Below are positions 51,843 through 62,129 of a stretch of 64,000 bases of DNA, in pieces (position 1 is the first letter of the stretch; each line of letters begins with the position of its first letter). The stretch covers positions 992,001 through 1,056,000 of the forward strand of contig NC_033563.1 of the NCBI RefSeq assembly GCF_001680005.1. Reading direction: 5' to 3'. The notes below the pieces were generated by a model. That model was not told where the DNA came from and did no database searches. It saw only the letters and a list, made by a program, of their open reading frames with translations. The stretch comes from Plasmodium coatneyi. Its lineage: Eukaryota > Apicomplexa > Aconoidasida > Haemosporida > Plasmodiidae. The translations under genes and the position numbers were made by a program.

Positions 51843-54138
51843 ATGACAGGAGATAGTGGGGAAGAGAAGAAGGTATGTTCATTGTTCCTGAAATTGATAA
51901 ATTTACATGGAACATGCAGAATTACATACAGAGCATAATATATTGAAGGAATGTCTGTGTGGGAATGTATATATTCTGTTAATTACATTTATAGGGGAAG
52001 TGTTTTGAGAAATTACCCTCCTGGAATGTATACAATGAATTTGAAAGTACAGGCATTGGTTGTGGGAAGGGGAAAGATAAACATAACAAAGAAGGAGTAA
52101 AGGGAAAAGTAAAAATGACATTAGAAAAGTACAACATTAATGATAAAGATACAATTGAAGGAGTCGCGGACGCCTACTGTTACGCTTGTAGCGCAGAGGA
52201 AGACAAGGACAGTGCAACCTACTATAATCTTTGCCACTTTCTGTATTTTTGGATAGGAAATTTAATAAAAAATCAGTTGGGTACTCATAAACTTAATGAC
52301 GTTATTCAAGCATTTTATGATAATCTGGCAAGTGAACAATGTAATAATATGTGTACTAAGAATATATATCCCCAAATCGATAAAAACATATTTGAGAAAA
52401 CAAAAGAAATATTCAATTACTCTTATAATTATAAGACTTTAAAGGGGAACTCAAAGGATAAGATACCCTTATGTAATGATGAATGTACCACATATATACA
52501 AGAAGTTAAGGCAGCATATTCGAATATACAAAGTAGTTGCAGTGTACTTAATAGTGGGGATACATTTTGTGATGAATTTAAGAATGAATATAAAAAATAT
52601 TTTGATGAAGAGGGGCAAAAACCGAAATTGCCATGTGAAGAAGTGTCCGAGGTGGAGCCCGAAGACGAGGATGAATCCGACACAGATGAAATGGAAGATC
52701 CCTCTTGTGGATTAGGAGTCACCAAGCAGGATGTCCCAACAGATAAGGTAAAATTTACACTAATTTAAAAGAAGGAATTGAACCACCTCTATTCAGGAGT
52801 TGGACAACATTCTTCATTCAAAATGCATATATGAACGTTGTACATATAGTTCCTTATGAATAATTCAAAGAAAAGTAGGATTGCGCGTGCATATATTTCA
52901 GTAATTATACTTATAGGATGAACGTTTGAAGAATTTACCTTCGAAGGTTATGTATGGTAGATTCAAAGGGGGTAAGGATTATTGCATCTATCCCAACTTC
53001 CCTACCGAAAACATAAAGAATAAATTGCAGAGAACCCTTAGTGATGTAGAGCATGCAGAAACAATTGCAAATGGCCTGTGTTACGTATCTACAAAGAAAT
53101 GGGAAAATGAGTGCGATGATACGCACTGTGATCCCTTGTATTTTTGGATTGGGGACAAATTATTCAATGAATTAGAGAAGGACAATTTATTTTCGAATGT
53201 TATGAGTACAATCGAAACAGAATTGGGAACCATTCCTGATAAACATAAGTGTAAATTTATGGACACCGATATCGACCAGAACCTTTTCAATAGGAGGAAG
53301 AAAATACACGATTACACCCTGAACCATGAGAAAATAGAGTTACAATTGAAGGATCGTGGGACTAGTAGTTCCTCATGTGATCCAAAATATAATAGTTACA
53401 TGGGTGATATTGTTACAGCCTACAATTATGTAAGTGCTAATTGTAAGCAGAATAATTACAGAGGCGAATATTGTCAACAATTTAGGAGCAAGTATAGGGA
53501 AAATAGTAGTTGGAAACTGTCAGGAACAAAATGTGCATTAGAACCAGAAGAAAAAACAACAACAACAGCAAGCAGCATAGAAAATGGACAATCCTGTGGA
53601 ATAGAGGAATTACAGGGGGGTGAAAAATTAGGAGCTGCTCCTGTCGCTGTCTCCTCTGTACTTAGTGTGACAGCAATTCCAACAGTTCTTTTCTTTTTAT
53701 ATAAGGTAATAATTAAAAAAATATGAGTGTTGTACATATATATTTGTGCTGCATATATATATATGTATATATATGTCTACATATATGTATATAGCACATA
53801 TTTCCACCTTTTCCCACGCCTCTTTCCACTCCTTTTCTTCCTTTCAGTATAATCTTCTACCTTCTTGGATAAGGAGCAACACCCTCTTTGGAGGGGACGG
53901 TCACAACAGCACAAATAACAATAGAAATAAAAGAAGTTCCGTCCGAAGGGACCTCGACACTCTGATAGAGGACATGTCCAAAACAACAACAGACGACGAT
54001 TCCACAATAGGAGGTTCCACATTAGGTCACTCCACATTCTATTCAACGGATGATTCTACTTTATATAATAATGAACGACACAGGGACGGAGGAAGGAATA
54101 TCCATGGTCACCGGAATGTAGCTTACCATCGTATGTGA
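51843..54138 (+). CDS. kir: KIR variant antigen with two PIR ectodomains
   Basis: Exons are 51843-51872, 51995-52747, 52917-53705 and 53848-54138 (1863 nt, 620 aa), all phase 0, with donors GTATGT, GTAAAA, GTAATA and acceptors TATAG, TATAG, TTCAG. Exon 1 encodes MTGDSGEEKK. Exon 2 is the first PIR domain (start KCFEKLPSWNVYNEF, signature FLYFWIG, LPCEE), ending in an acidic spacer (EPEDEDESDTDE). Exon 3 is a second PIR domain (LKNLPSKVMYGRF, LYFWIG) and the TM (SVLSVTAIPTVLFFLYK). Exon 4 is the cytoplasmic tail (YNLLPSWIRSNTLFGG ... NVAYHRM), 291 nt like the tail exon of the first kir. Repeated use of one exon per domain fits growth by exon duplication. No lesion is visible, so it looks intact. 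Confidence 0.9.
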
Positions 54139-54684
54139 TATTGGAAGTTAACATGGAATGTAACATTGAATGTAATACTTCTTTTCCCCCCTTCGGAAGG
54201 GAGGAAGGAAGGGACGAACATAAATAAGTGCGATGTTCATACAATGTAAGAAGCAACATGAGATTTCCTTTCTACCTTCGCCTCCTTTTTTGCCTCAGCT
54301 TTTTCTTTTTTTTCCTTCCTTCTTTTCTTCATATTTCATTACTTTATTTTCTTCCTTCCATTTGTACGTTTGAATAACCACATAAGGGGAAAAATACTCT
54401 TAGAAAGGGGCGCAAACATAAAAAAAAAAAAAGGAACCTGCTGACCTTAAAGAAATATTCAAGGATTTCAAAAAAACAAAAAAAAAATTAATAAAGTCTA
54501 AATTTTTGTAGCAAAATGAATAAGCATTTTTTAATTCTTTATTGAAGGAAATTTTACCAAACATATCAAAATAATGTGGCGAAGAAAATTTTTTTTTTTT
54601 TCCCGCCTCATATTCATCACACACGAACATGTAAACACTTCCATGCAATACAAAAAAAAAAAAAAAAAAAAAAAAAGGTATTTA
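54139..54684. other. Spacer between kir and SICAvar tail repeats
   Basis: AT-rich sequence with poly-A at 54650-54676 and T-rich blocks. Apparent ORFs are low-complexity. It serves as the 3' side of both the plus-strand kir and the minus-strand SICAvar. Confidence 0.5.
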
Positions 54685-54689
54685 CTACA

Positions 54690-55088
54690 CCGCAAACCTG
54701 GAACCTAAACATTGACCCTGTTCCTTAGGAACATCAACCATAGGAACACATTCCTTAGGAATAGTGTCTTCATCCCTAAACCCGGAACCTGAACAAGGAA
54801 CACATTCCTTAGGATCAAAGTCTTCCTCCCTAAAATCCAAAATCTGAACTTGGAACCTGTTCCTTAGGAACATTTTCCATAGGAACTTCTTCCTTAGGAA
54901 TAAAGTCCTCCTTCCCTAAACCTGGAATCTGAACTTGGAACCTGTTCCTTAAGAACATCTTCCTTAGGAACAAAGTCTTTCTTCCCTAAAACCCGGAATC
55001 TGAACTTGGAACCTGTTCCTTAGAAACATCAACATTAAACCCAGAATCTGAACTTTGAACCTGTTTCTTAGGAACAAAGTCTTCCTTC
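54690..55088 (-). pseudogene. Untranslated continuation of the SICAvar tail repeat
   Basis: Downstream of the SICAvar stop, the minus strand keeps the tail-repeat vocabulary (SGFR, EEDF, VPKEQVP words) in shifting frames, for example FREEDFDPKECVP at about 54780-54850. Repeated DNA words are GGAACCTGTTCCTTA and CCCTAAACCCGGAATCTGAAC. Stops and indels separate it from the expressed exon, so it reads as a decayed extension of the coding tail. Confidence 0.7.
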
Positions 55089-58000
55089 CTAAACCCGGAA
55101 TCTGAACATTGGAACCTGTTCCTTAGGAACAAAGTCTTCCTCCCTAAACCCGGAATCTAAACATGGAACCTGTTCCTCATGAACATTTTCTTCTTCTATA
55201 AATTCGCTTCCCATAAATTCTTGAACCAAAATTTCAAAAAAGTCATTCTGTGCAAATTGTGTGTCCCTTTTTTGACATTCGTCTAAGACTTCTAAATGGA
55301 TATCAATAATCATGCGGCGACGTACACCACGACGACGACCAGGAACCGGCTTTTTCCTCCTTTTTATAGGCGTGGAACGAGGTTTCCGTTCCTTTACTAA
55401 GGTATATTCATGCGGAGAATCTTGGTACACATGAGCAAGGAGTTGTTCTTGTAAGGATGGACCACGTATTTGAACAGCTCTTCTGTAACGTTTTCTTGTC
55501 TTACCAAGCATTCCAAAGTACTAAAAAAAAAAAAAAAAAAAAAGGGAAAATAATATTTCTTTAGTAGGGATGCGAAATGTTTATTCATACACAACAGTAA
55601 TTACTACTTCAAACCCTAAAATGCGAAATCCTACACAACTGTATTCATTCATTTACCTTCATTTTTTTTTTTTCCCCTTCTTCTTTTCTTCTAATATGAA
55701 TTTTTTTTTTTTTTTCTTTCATTTTCTTTTCTTTGCGGAAAATATATTTTATCCTTTTTTTGCTTTCGATTTGTTTTTTTCTTACCTTCCAGAGTAAGTA
55801 GCTCATAACAGAAATACCAAGCATCGCAGGAGCAAGAGGGAGGTAGGAAGTAAGATTATGGTGGTCTGTCTGCTGAATAACTGCGGCAGGAGAAGGGGTG
55901 AGTTCGGCACCCTTCCCCCGTCCACTTGCCCCTGAAAGTGCAGTTTCTTTAGCACCATCTGGAGCAGTTGGTGCTGCAGGAGCAGCACTTGCTTCTTCTG
56001 TGTGTTCAGGTTCTTCTGTAGCTGAAGAATAGATTAAAAAAAAGTGTAGTAAAGGTGAATTATCATTACCATCGATAAGTACTACATCTTGCATTGTTTT
56101 CAATATGTGCTGTAAAAGTTCATCGTCCTTATTCTCAGAGAACCATAATGTTGCTTTGGTAATTGTGGTGGTTATGGTGGAAGTGACCCCATCAAGGAGT
56201 GATATAGTTTCAGTGAATGTAACAGTGTCTGGTTCCTGTGGAAAAGGTGTGTGTCCTTACCTGGTTGTGCTTGCTCAGTGTTCTCCAATGCTGGTTTTTC
56301 CTCAGCAACAACTACCTTTGGTACTTCAGGAACATCTTCAGGATGTTTGGCAGGTGATACTTCTGGTTCCGTTGATCGAGCTCCACCACTGGAGTAGGAA
56401 CCTCCTCCTGCCTCCTCACTTGCTTCATCACCTGGTGAAGGGGGTGATAGAGGAAGAACTTCTCCTTTTATGGTTTTTTCTAATTCTTCAAGATTTTTTT
56501 TTTCCTCCTCTTTCATTGGTTCTTCAATTCTTCCTAAAGTTTCTTTTAAGTCTTGTAATGTGTCCTTACCGTCATCTGAACGATCAGGCCCCCCTGTTTC
56601 TGTCCGTGCAACGGTCGCATTCTCAAGAGCCTTTTTCCTATATTGCCATTTACCCCCTTCGCACGAAGTTTCCTCAGTTATTGCTCTCATCTTAGTATGT
56701 AACAGACTTGTGGAAAACAGGTAGTACACGTCATCTACTATAGTCTTTCCGTCCCTGTAAGGAATGTTAGGTGCACCGTAAGTACATTTCGCATACTCCT
56801 TACCTTTATACAATTCCCCCCTTACACTTTTCACTCCTGTAAATGCGTATTCTATGACCTCCTTTGGTACACAGAACCATACCATATACCACATCCATGC
56901 CTTTAATAGTTCACATAAGGGAATATCCTTCACCATCCGCTGGCAACCTGTCCCTTCTCCCTTATACTCCTTCCCGACGTCTGTTACTAAGAATATATTT
57001 CTTATCATGATTTCACAGAAGGTTTTATACTTACTCATGCCACTTTGAACACTATCCAATTCATCACACAATGCTAGCATGCTCTCCAGCTCGCCATACT
57101 GTTCTTTGTCTTCTGCAGACACATTCCTCGAAAAATGTGTGAACCATTCCCAAATAGTGACTGTTAAAGAACAGTGAAAGATTGGGTAGGGTGGAAGGAA
57201 GGAAGGGATGTTAGGTGTATGGTAGGCGGTTTAGAGTGTTAGGTGGGTTGTTAGGTGGTAAGTTGGTGGTAGGTGGGTTGTTAAGGTGGTAAGTTGGTGG
57301 TAGGTGGGTTGTTAAGGTGGTAAGTTGGTGGTAGGTGGGTTTTTATGGTGGGAGGATGTATGTATTATATACATGTACTTTGTACTTAACTTCCATACTT
57401 TTACGCATATGGAAGGAAAAAGGTAACACTATCAAATGTGTATGCACAATGTCTATGTGAGACACCACCTAATCATTCCTTACGCTCTTTCTCATCTTCA
57501 AATTCTGCCTTCTCCTTCCCAGGACATTGGTATGGAGTCTTTTTTTTTTTCATTTTTTCAGCTACTTTCTTTAATATTTCTTCTAAGTTGACTTCTTTCT
57601 TCTGTTCCTTATTCTCCAGTATTTTCTCCAATTCTTTCATTTGCTTCTCATCCAGCCATTTCTTCTCCTCTTCTCCTGGCTTCCTTTCTATCTTCCTCTT
57701 AACTTTTCTATTGTTTTCCTGTCTGCACCATCCGGTTTTGTAATTCTTCAAATTCACATAATCCGCAATTCCTGATTCCTTACCCTCAACAAACTCTGCC
57801 ACTGTTTTTCCAATTAATATACTCCCTATTTTTAATATATCAAAGTCCATCCCACTGCACTTATTGAAATTGCTTTCAATTCCTGCAGCTTCTGCTCGTC
57901 CCTTTGTTATTCTTAATGCATACTCTAAATAATCTTCGAACCAGCAGTAGTTCTTTAACATTTTAAGCATAACTGTTGTTCCAACTATACACTTCAGAAA

Positions 58001-58459
58001 GGATTTTTCCTCCGTGTCATCCTCAATTTCTATTTTTTTCTTCTTCCCTTTCCGTTTCCCTACTTTCAGTCCGTTCATGTAGATAAATGTTCTCATTAGA
58101 GCCTTGCATAGTGGTTTATGGTTATCCTCAATTTTAATCTCATCCGCAGGGTCTTGCGCACAGTACCCTTTTGCTATGTCATCCGTATTATCATTCAACC
58201 TTCTCATTAATTCATCCACTATTCCCTGTACACTGTTCGATATTTTTGCCTACAGCGTGTGTGTAAAAATGAAGCACATACATATGTACACATACCTTAT
58301 TCTTCATCTTCCCGCATTTCATTTATATATATATATAACTGGACACATTCATGGTCCCTTTTTTTTTTAAATATAGTTCCTTACATCCACGCTGACGCTC
58401 GGGTCTTTCTCCCCAACCTCCAACCATTTATTTAATACCCTCCTCAGTATATCCCCCAT
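55089..58459 (-). CDS. SICAvar: SICAvar variant antigen, short (type II-like), five exons
   Basis: Exons in transcript order: 58385-58459, 57484-58249, 56261-57160, 55786-56021, 55089-55520 (2409 nt, 802 aa). Phases fit at all four junctions. Exon 1 is MGDILRRVLNKWLEVGEKD. Exon 2 is a Cys-containing SICA module followed by a Lys/Glu coiled coil and ending YQCPGKEK. Exon 3 has a second Cys module (CELLKAWMWYMVWFCVPK) and a Pro/Glu/Ala linker. Exon 4 carries TEEPEHTEEAS and the TM (YLPLAPAMLGISVMSYLLWK). Exon 5 is the family's hallmark cytoplasmic tail: YFGMLGKTRKRYRRA, HEYTLVKERKPRSTPIKRRKK, IIDIHLEVLDECQ, FFEILVQEFMGSEF, then SGFREEDFVPKEQVP repeats. Few modules and exons fit the smaller SICAvar class. 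The tail ends early after a one-base insertion near 55110. It is displayed on infected erythrocytes and associated with antigenic variation and agglutination in P. knowlesi. Confidence 0.92.
55611..55637. repeat. Stray 32-bp-satellite word in the last SICAvar intron
   Basis: CCCTAAAATGCGAAATCC here is identical over 18 bases to copies in the decayed satellite at about 49363, and it continues with TACACA as most units do. Confidence 0.8.
57180..57355. repeat. G-rich 31-bp repeat in a SICAvar intron
   Basis: The words GGTGGTAAGTTGG and TGGTAGGTGGGTTGTTAA recur with a 31-bp period at 57254, 57285 and 57316, inside the intron 57161-57483. The plus strand (antisense to SICAvar) is the G-rich one. 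Confidence 0.88.
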
Positions 58460-59757
58460 TATCGTATAATTTCTATTACACAGTTCTCCTTTGTCCTATA
58501 TACTTATAAATTTAGTACTTTTATATATTATACAGGTCCCCTTCTACAACTGATAATATTCTTTCAAAAAAAGAGAAGGAGTAAAGTATTACCCGCTTCC
58601 CTTCCTTATACTATTTCCCCCTTTTTTTTTTTTTTTTTATTATTCTTTCTTTTTTTTCCTTAAGAATAATAACCTTCCTCTCTTTATACACATTATTCTT
58701 TTAATAAAAAAAAAATGTAAAGGAATTACACACCTTCCTTCTTCTTTTTTTCTACCTTAAACCTTCCTTCTTTATACCTTAATCCTTCTTTATTTACACC
58801 TAAAACCTTCCTTCTTTACAACTTCCTTCTTCCTTTCTTCTTTACACATTCCTTCTTTACACCTTAAACCTTCCCTCCTTACAACTTAAACCTTCCTTCC
58901 TTACACCTTTCCTTTAACCTTCTTTTTTTTTTACCTTAAAACTTCCTTCTTTACACCTTTTTTTCCTTAAACCTTCCTTCCTTATAACTTTTCTTTTTTT
59001 TTTTTTTCCCTTAAACATTCCTTCTTTACACCTTTTCCTTAATCTTCTTTTTCTTTTCAAATCTTCCTTATTTACTTAAATCTTCTTTTCTACTTCCTTA
59101 AGCCTTCTTTTCTTTTACCCTAACAATATCATTCTAACACCCCTAAAATCCTTAACACTAATACCCTTACACCCTACCTCTACATGCTTACACCCCTTCA
59201 TTCTACCACTCTCAACAATCTAACACCCCTTCCTTCTACCCCTAACACCCAAATCTGCACCCCGATGCACACCTTCCTCCCTTCCTTCAATTTTTTTTTT
59301 TTTTTTTTTTTTTTCTTTCTTTTTCTTCTTTCTCCTTAAAGGAATTTACCTTCCTTCCATCAACCACCTAACACCCCTAACACCATAACAACCCACCTAC
59401 CACCACCCATAACACAACCTTCCTTCCACCTACCACCCCTAACACAACCGACCTACCATCTTCCTTCCACCCTACCACCTAACAATCTTCCTTCCCTAGT
59501 CATCCTTTCCTTCTTCCTTCCGCCTAACAACCTTTCTTCCATCTACCACCCCCTACACAACCTTCCTTCCACTCTACCACCTAACATGATCTTCCTTTCA
59601 GCAACCACCACCCTAACAACCTTTCAACCACCGACCACCTAACAACCTCCCTTGCTTCCATCCTTCCAGCCCTAGAACAACCTTCCTTGCACCTACCACG
59701 TAACAAGCTTCCTTCCACAAACCACCAACCTAACAGCTTTCCTTCCATCTTCTGTCA
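58460..59757. repeat. SICAvar 5' flank: pyrimidine-rich degenerate repeats
   Basis: 58600-59100 is a degenerate array of ACCTTCCTTCTTTACACCTTAAA words with T-runs. 59340-59740 is a degenerate array of CCTTCCACCTACCACCTAACAA words, the complement of the G-rich repeat at 57180-57355. It separates the SICAvar start (minus) from the 3' end of the next kir (minus). The SICAvar promoter should lie in its left part. No gene is seen. Confidence 0.7.
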
Positions 59758-62129
59758 TTATCTGGATGATGATGATGAGGTATATGGGATTGAATATTCG
59801 GATAAATTTATTGTTGTTAAGGTGTCGTCGTCCTCCTCAAACTCATTAAATTTTCTCCTAAGGGACCTTTTCTTCCGGCTTCCTCCACCAGAGTGGTTAC
59901 GTTTATTAAGGAAGAATGGTTTGTACTTGTAAAAAAAGTATGCCAATGCAGGAAGTCCCAATGCAGCTAATGCGCCACCAGACACAGCAGCAGGTGCAAT
60001 GGCACTGCTAGCAGCAGAACCACCTTCAACTTTTTTCCCTTGATTAGGAGTTCCCTCTGCTTTCTTTCCTTGATTAGGACTTCCTTCTGCTTTCTTCCCT
60101 TGATTTGGACTTCCTTCCGCCTCTTTCCCATGACCTGCACCTAAAGAATTGGTATAAAAGAATAGATTCAGTGTAATCGCCCTCCTTTTTTCCTTTTTCT
60201 TTCTTTTCTCTTTTTTCTTTTTTTTCATACACCTACCACCCTACCACCCCTAACAACCCACCTAGCACCACCTAACACAACCTTCCTTCCACCCACCACC
60301 GTAGCAACCTTCCATTCGAACACCCCTAACAACCTTCCTTCCACTCTACCGCCCACCTAACAACCCACCTACCACACACCTAACATCCCTTCCTTCCACC
60401 AACCATCCCTAACGCAATCTTCCCTTCCACCTACCCCTGGGGTAACTCCTACTGCAGGAGCAATCCCTACCCGAGGTGCAACTGAAGTAAGTCCTACTCC
60501 ACGTGAAACTCCCACCCCTGGAGCTGGACCTACCCCAGGAGATGAAGTGCACTTTGAAGTGCATGCGTCGCCGTCGTACCTGTCAGTTCACAGTTCAATC
60601 CTAAATCTTCTTCATTTTCATAACCTTCATACAACTCCTCAAACTTATTATAACATTCCCTATTTCTTTCGTTTGTACAATTCTGCTTTATTTTCTTGTA
60701 GGCCTTCTTCACATCTTCTAAATATGTATGATACTTTTCAGTGCACTTCTTATTTCCTCCCTCTAATTGTTTCTTTATAATTACTTCGTCCAATTTATAA
60801 TGGAACAGCATTTTCAGCGCCTTGAATAATTTCTTCTCAAAAAGGTACATAAAATTACACCCATGTTTCTCCTTACTCCCGTCCATTCTACTATAGCAGC
60901 TATTCATAGTAGACTGAAAATCGAAATCATCCGTTAATGCTTCAGATAATATTCCACCCATCCAATAATAGAACAAATCACACCATGTTCTTCCTTCTCC
61001 CTTATTACCTTTTATTTCATGAATGTAGCACAGAACCCTCATAATCTTCTCCCTAGTACTGTTATCTGTAACCTTCTCCTGCAGTCCTTGCATTACTTCC
61101 GTATTGCAATCTTTATTACTATAACTTTCGGCCTTTCCATCCAACTGTTTATATATTTTCACTGAGGGTAATTTATTCAAATGTTCCTCCTATAGGTATA
61201 ATTACCAAAATATATATGTTCCCATGTGATCCTACATATGAATTTATTATATTATTTACACAATATATTACATGAATACTATGGGGTTATTCATTTTAAA
61301 TATAGGTTAACCGTTAGTGGTCCCGTCAATCCTGCTGCCTTTGATTCAAGATCTGCTGCAACCACTGCGTCACATTCTAATTGTGACAGCTCCTTCGGTA
61401 TCCACTGATTATTTTCTAGCTTAATGTATGGACAATATGACTCATTAGTAGCAGTAGTGCAATTCCCACTTAACCAGCCATATGCTGTTTTAGCTCCTTC
61501 TAGGTGTGTGGTATATTCCCTTCCCTGCATGTATTGATCACAACTAGGATTATTCCGTAAAACACGAATGTTATAATTGTGATCGAACACTTCTTTACTG
61601 TACTTGAAAACGTATTCGCCCATACCATTGTATGCATTACTACACTTCCATTCAGGTTTAAATGAATTCAGTAAGATATAAACATCCTGGGTGGCCTCCT
61701 GATATACACCACTATGCAATGCTCCTTTTATTTTGTCAATTATCCAATAAAACAAAAAAGGACAGCGATAATTATGGAGCGGTTCTTCATTCCTACCTAA
61801 TTCAGATGCGTAACAACAAGCCTTTTTAATTTCCTCTTTATGTTGTCCGACATAAGTGCGGCTCCATAATAAACTTTTTTCTATTACAGTAGTTTTACAT
61901 TCAGAAGTACTTCCACTTCCGTCCAGTGCTTCATATACCTTCTGTGAAGGTAATTTATCCTTCTCCTGGTCCTATATAGAGGTATAATGAGCAAACCACA
62001 CATTTATGTATGTGTATTTTTATATATATTTTATTATTTATATTATACTGTAGATAAAATATTACATACATATGGACTCATCCATACGAAATATGGAATA
62101 ATCCCTCATACTTCTCCTACCGGTGCCAT
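59758..62129 (-). CDS. kir: KIR variant antigen with two PIR ectodomains and a fused TM-tail exon
   Basis: Exons in transcript order: 62121-62129, 61312-61971, 60580-61189, 59758-60140 (1662 nt, 553 aa) with consistent phases. Exon 1 is only MAP, before a GTAGGA donor. Exon 2 starts DQEKDKLPSQKVYEALDG and holds PIR domain 1 (FLFYWIIDKIK). Exon 3 (EEHLNKLPSVKIYKQLDG, LFYYWMGG) is PIR domain 2, ending LNCELT. Exon 4 encodes a decapeptide repeat (EGSPNQGKKA, about three copies), the TM (SGGALAALGLPALAYFFYK) and the tail (YKPFFLNKRNHSGGGSRKKR). The tail ends SIPYTSSSSSR. Unlike the other kir genes here, TM and tail share one exon. The exon 2 donor (GTTAAC) and exon 3 donor (GTACGA) are weak. The intron 60141-60579 contains a coding-looking GVG-rich stretch (see findings), so the exon 3 end is uncertain. 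Confidence 0.8.
60230..60440. repeat. C-rich CCACCTAACAACC repeat in a kir intron
   Basis: ACCACC, CCTACCACC, ACAACCCACC and CTTCCTTCCACC words recur in the same style as 59340-59740. The minus (kir sense) strand is G-rich. Confidence 0.75.
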
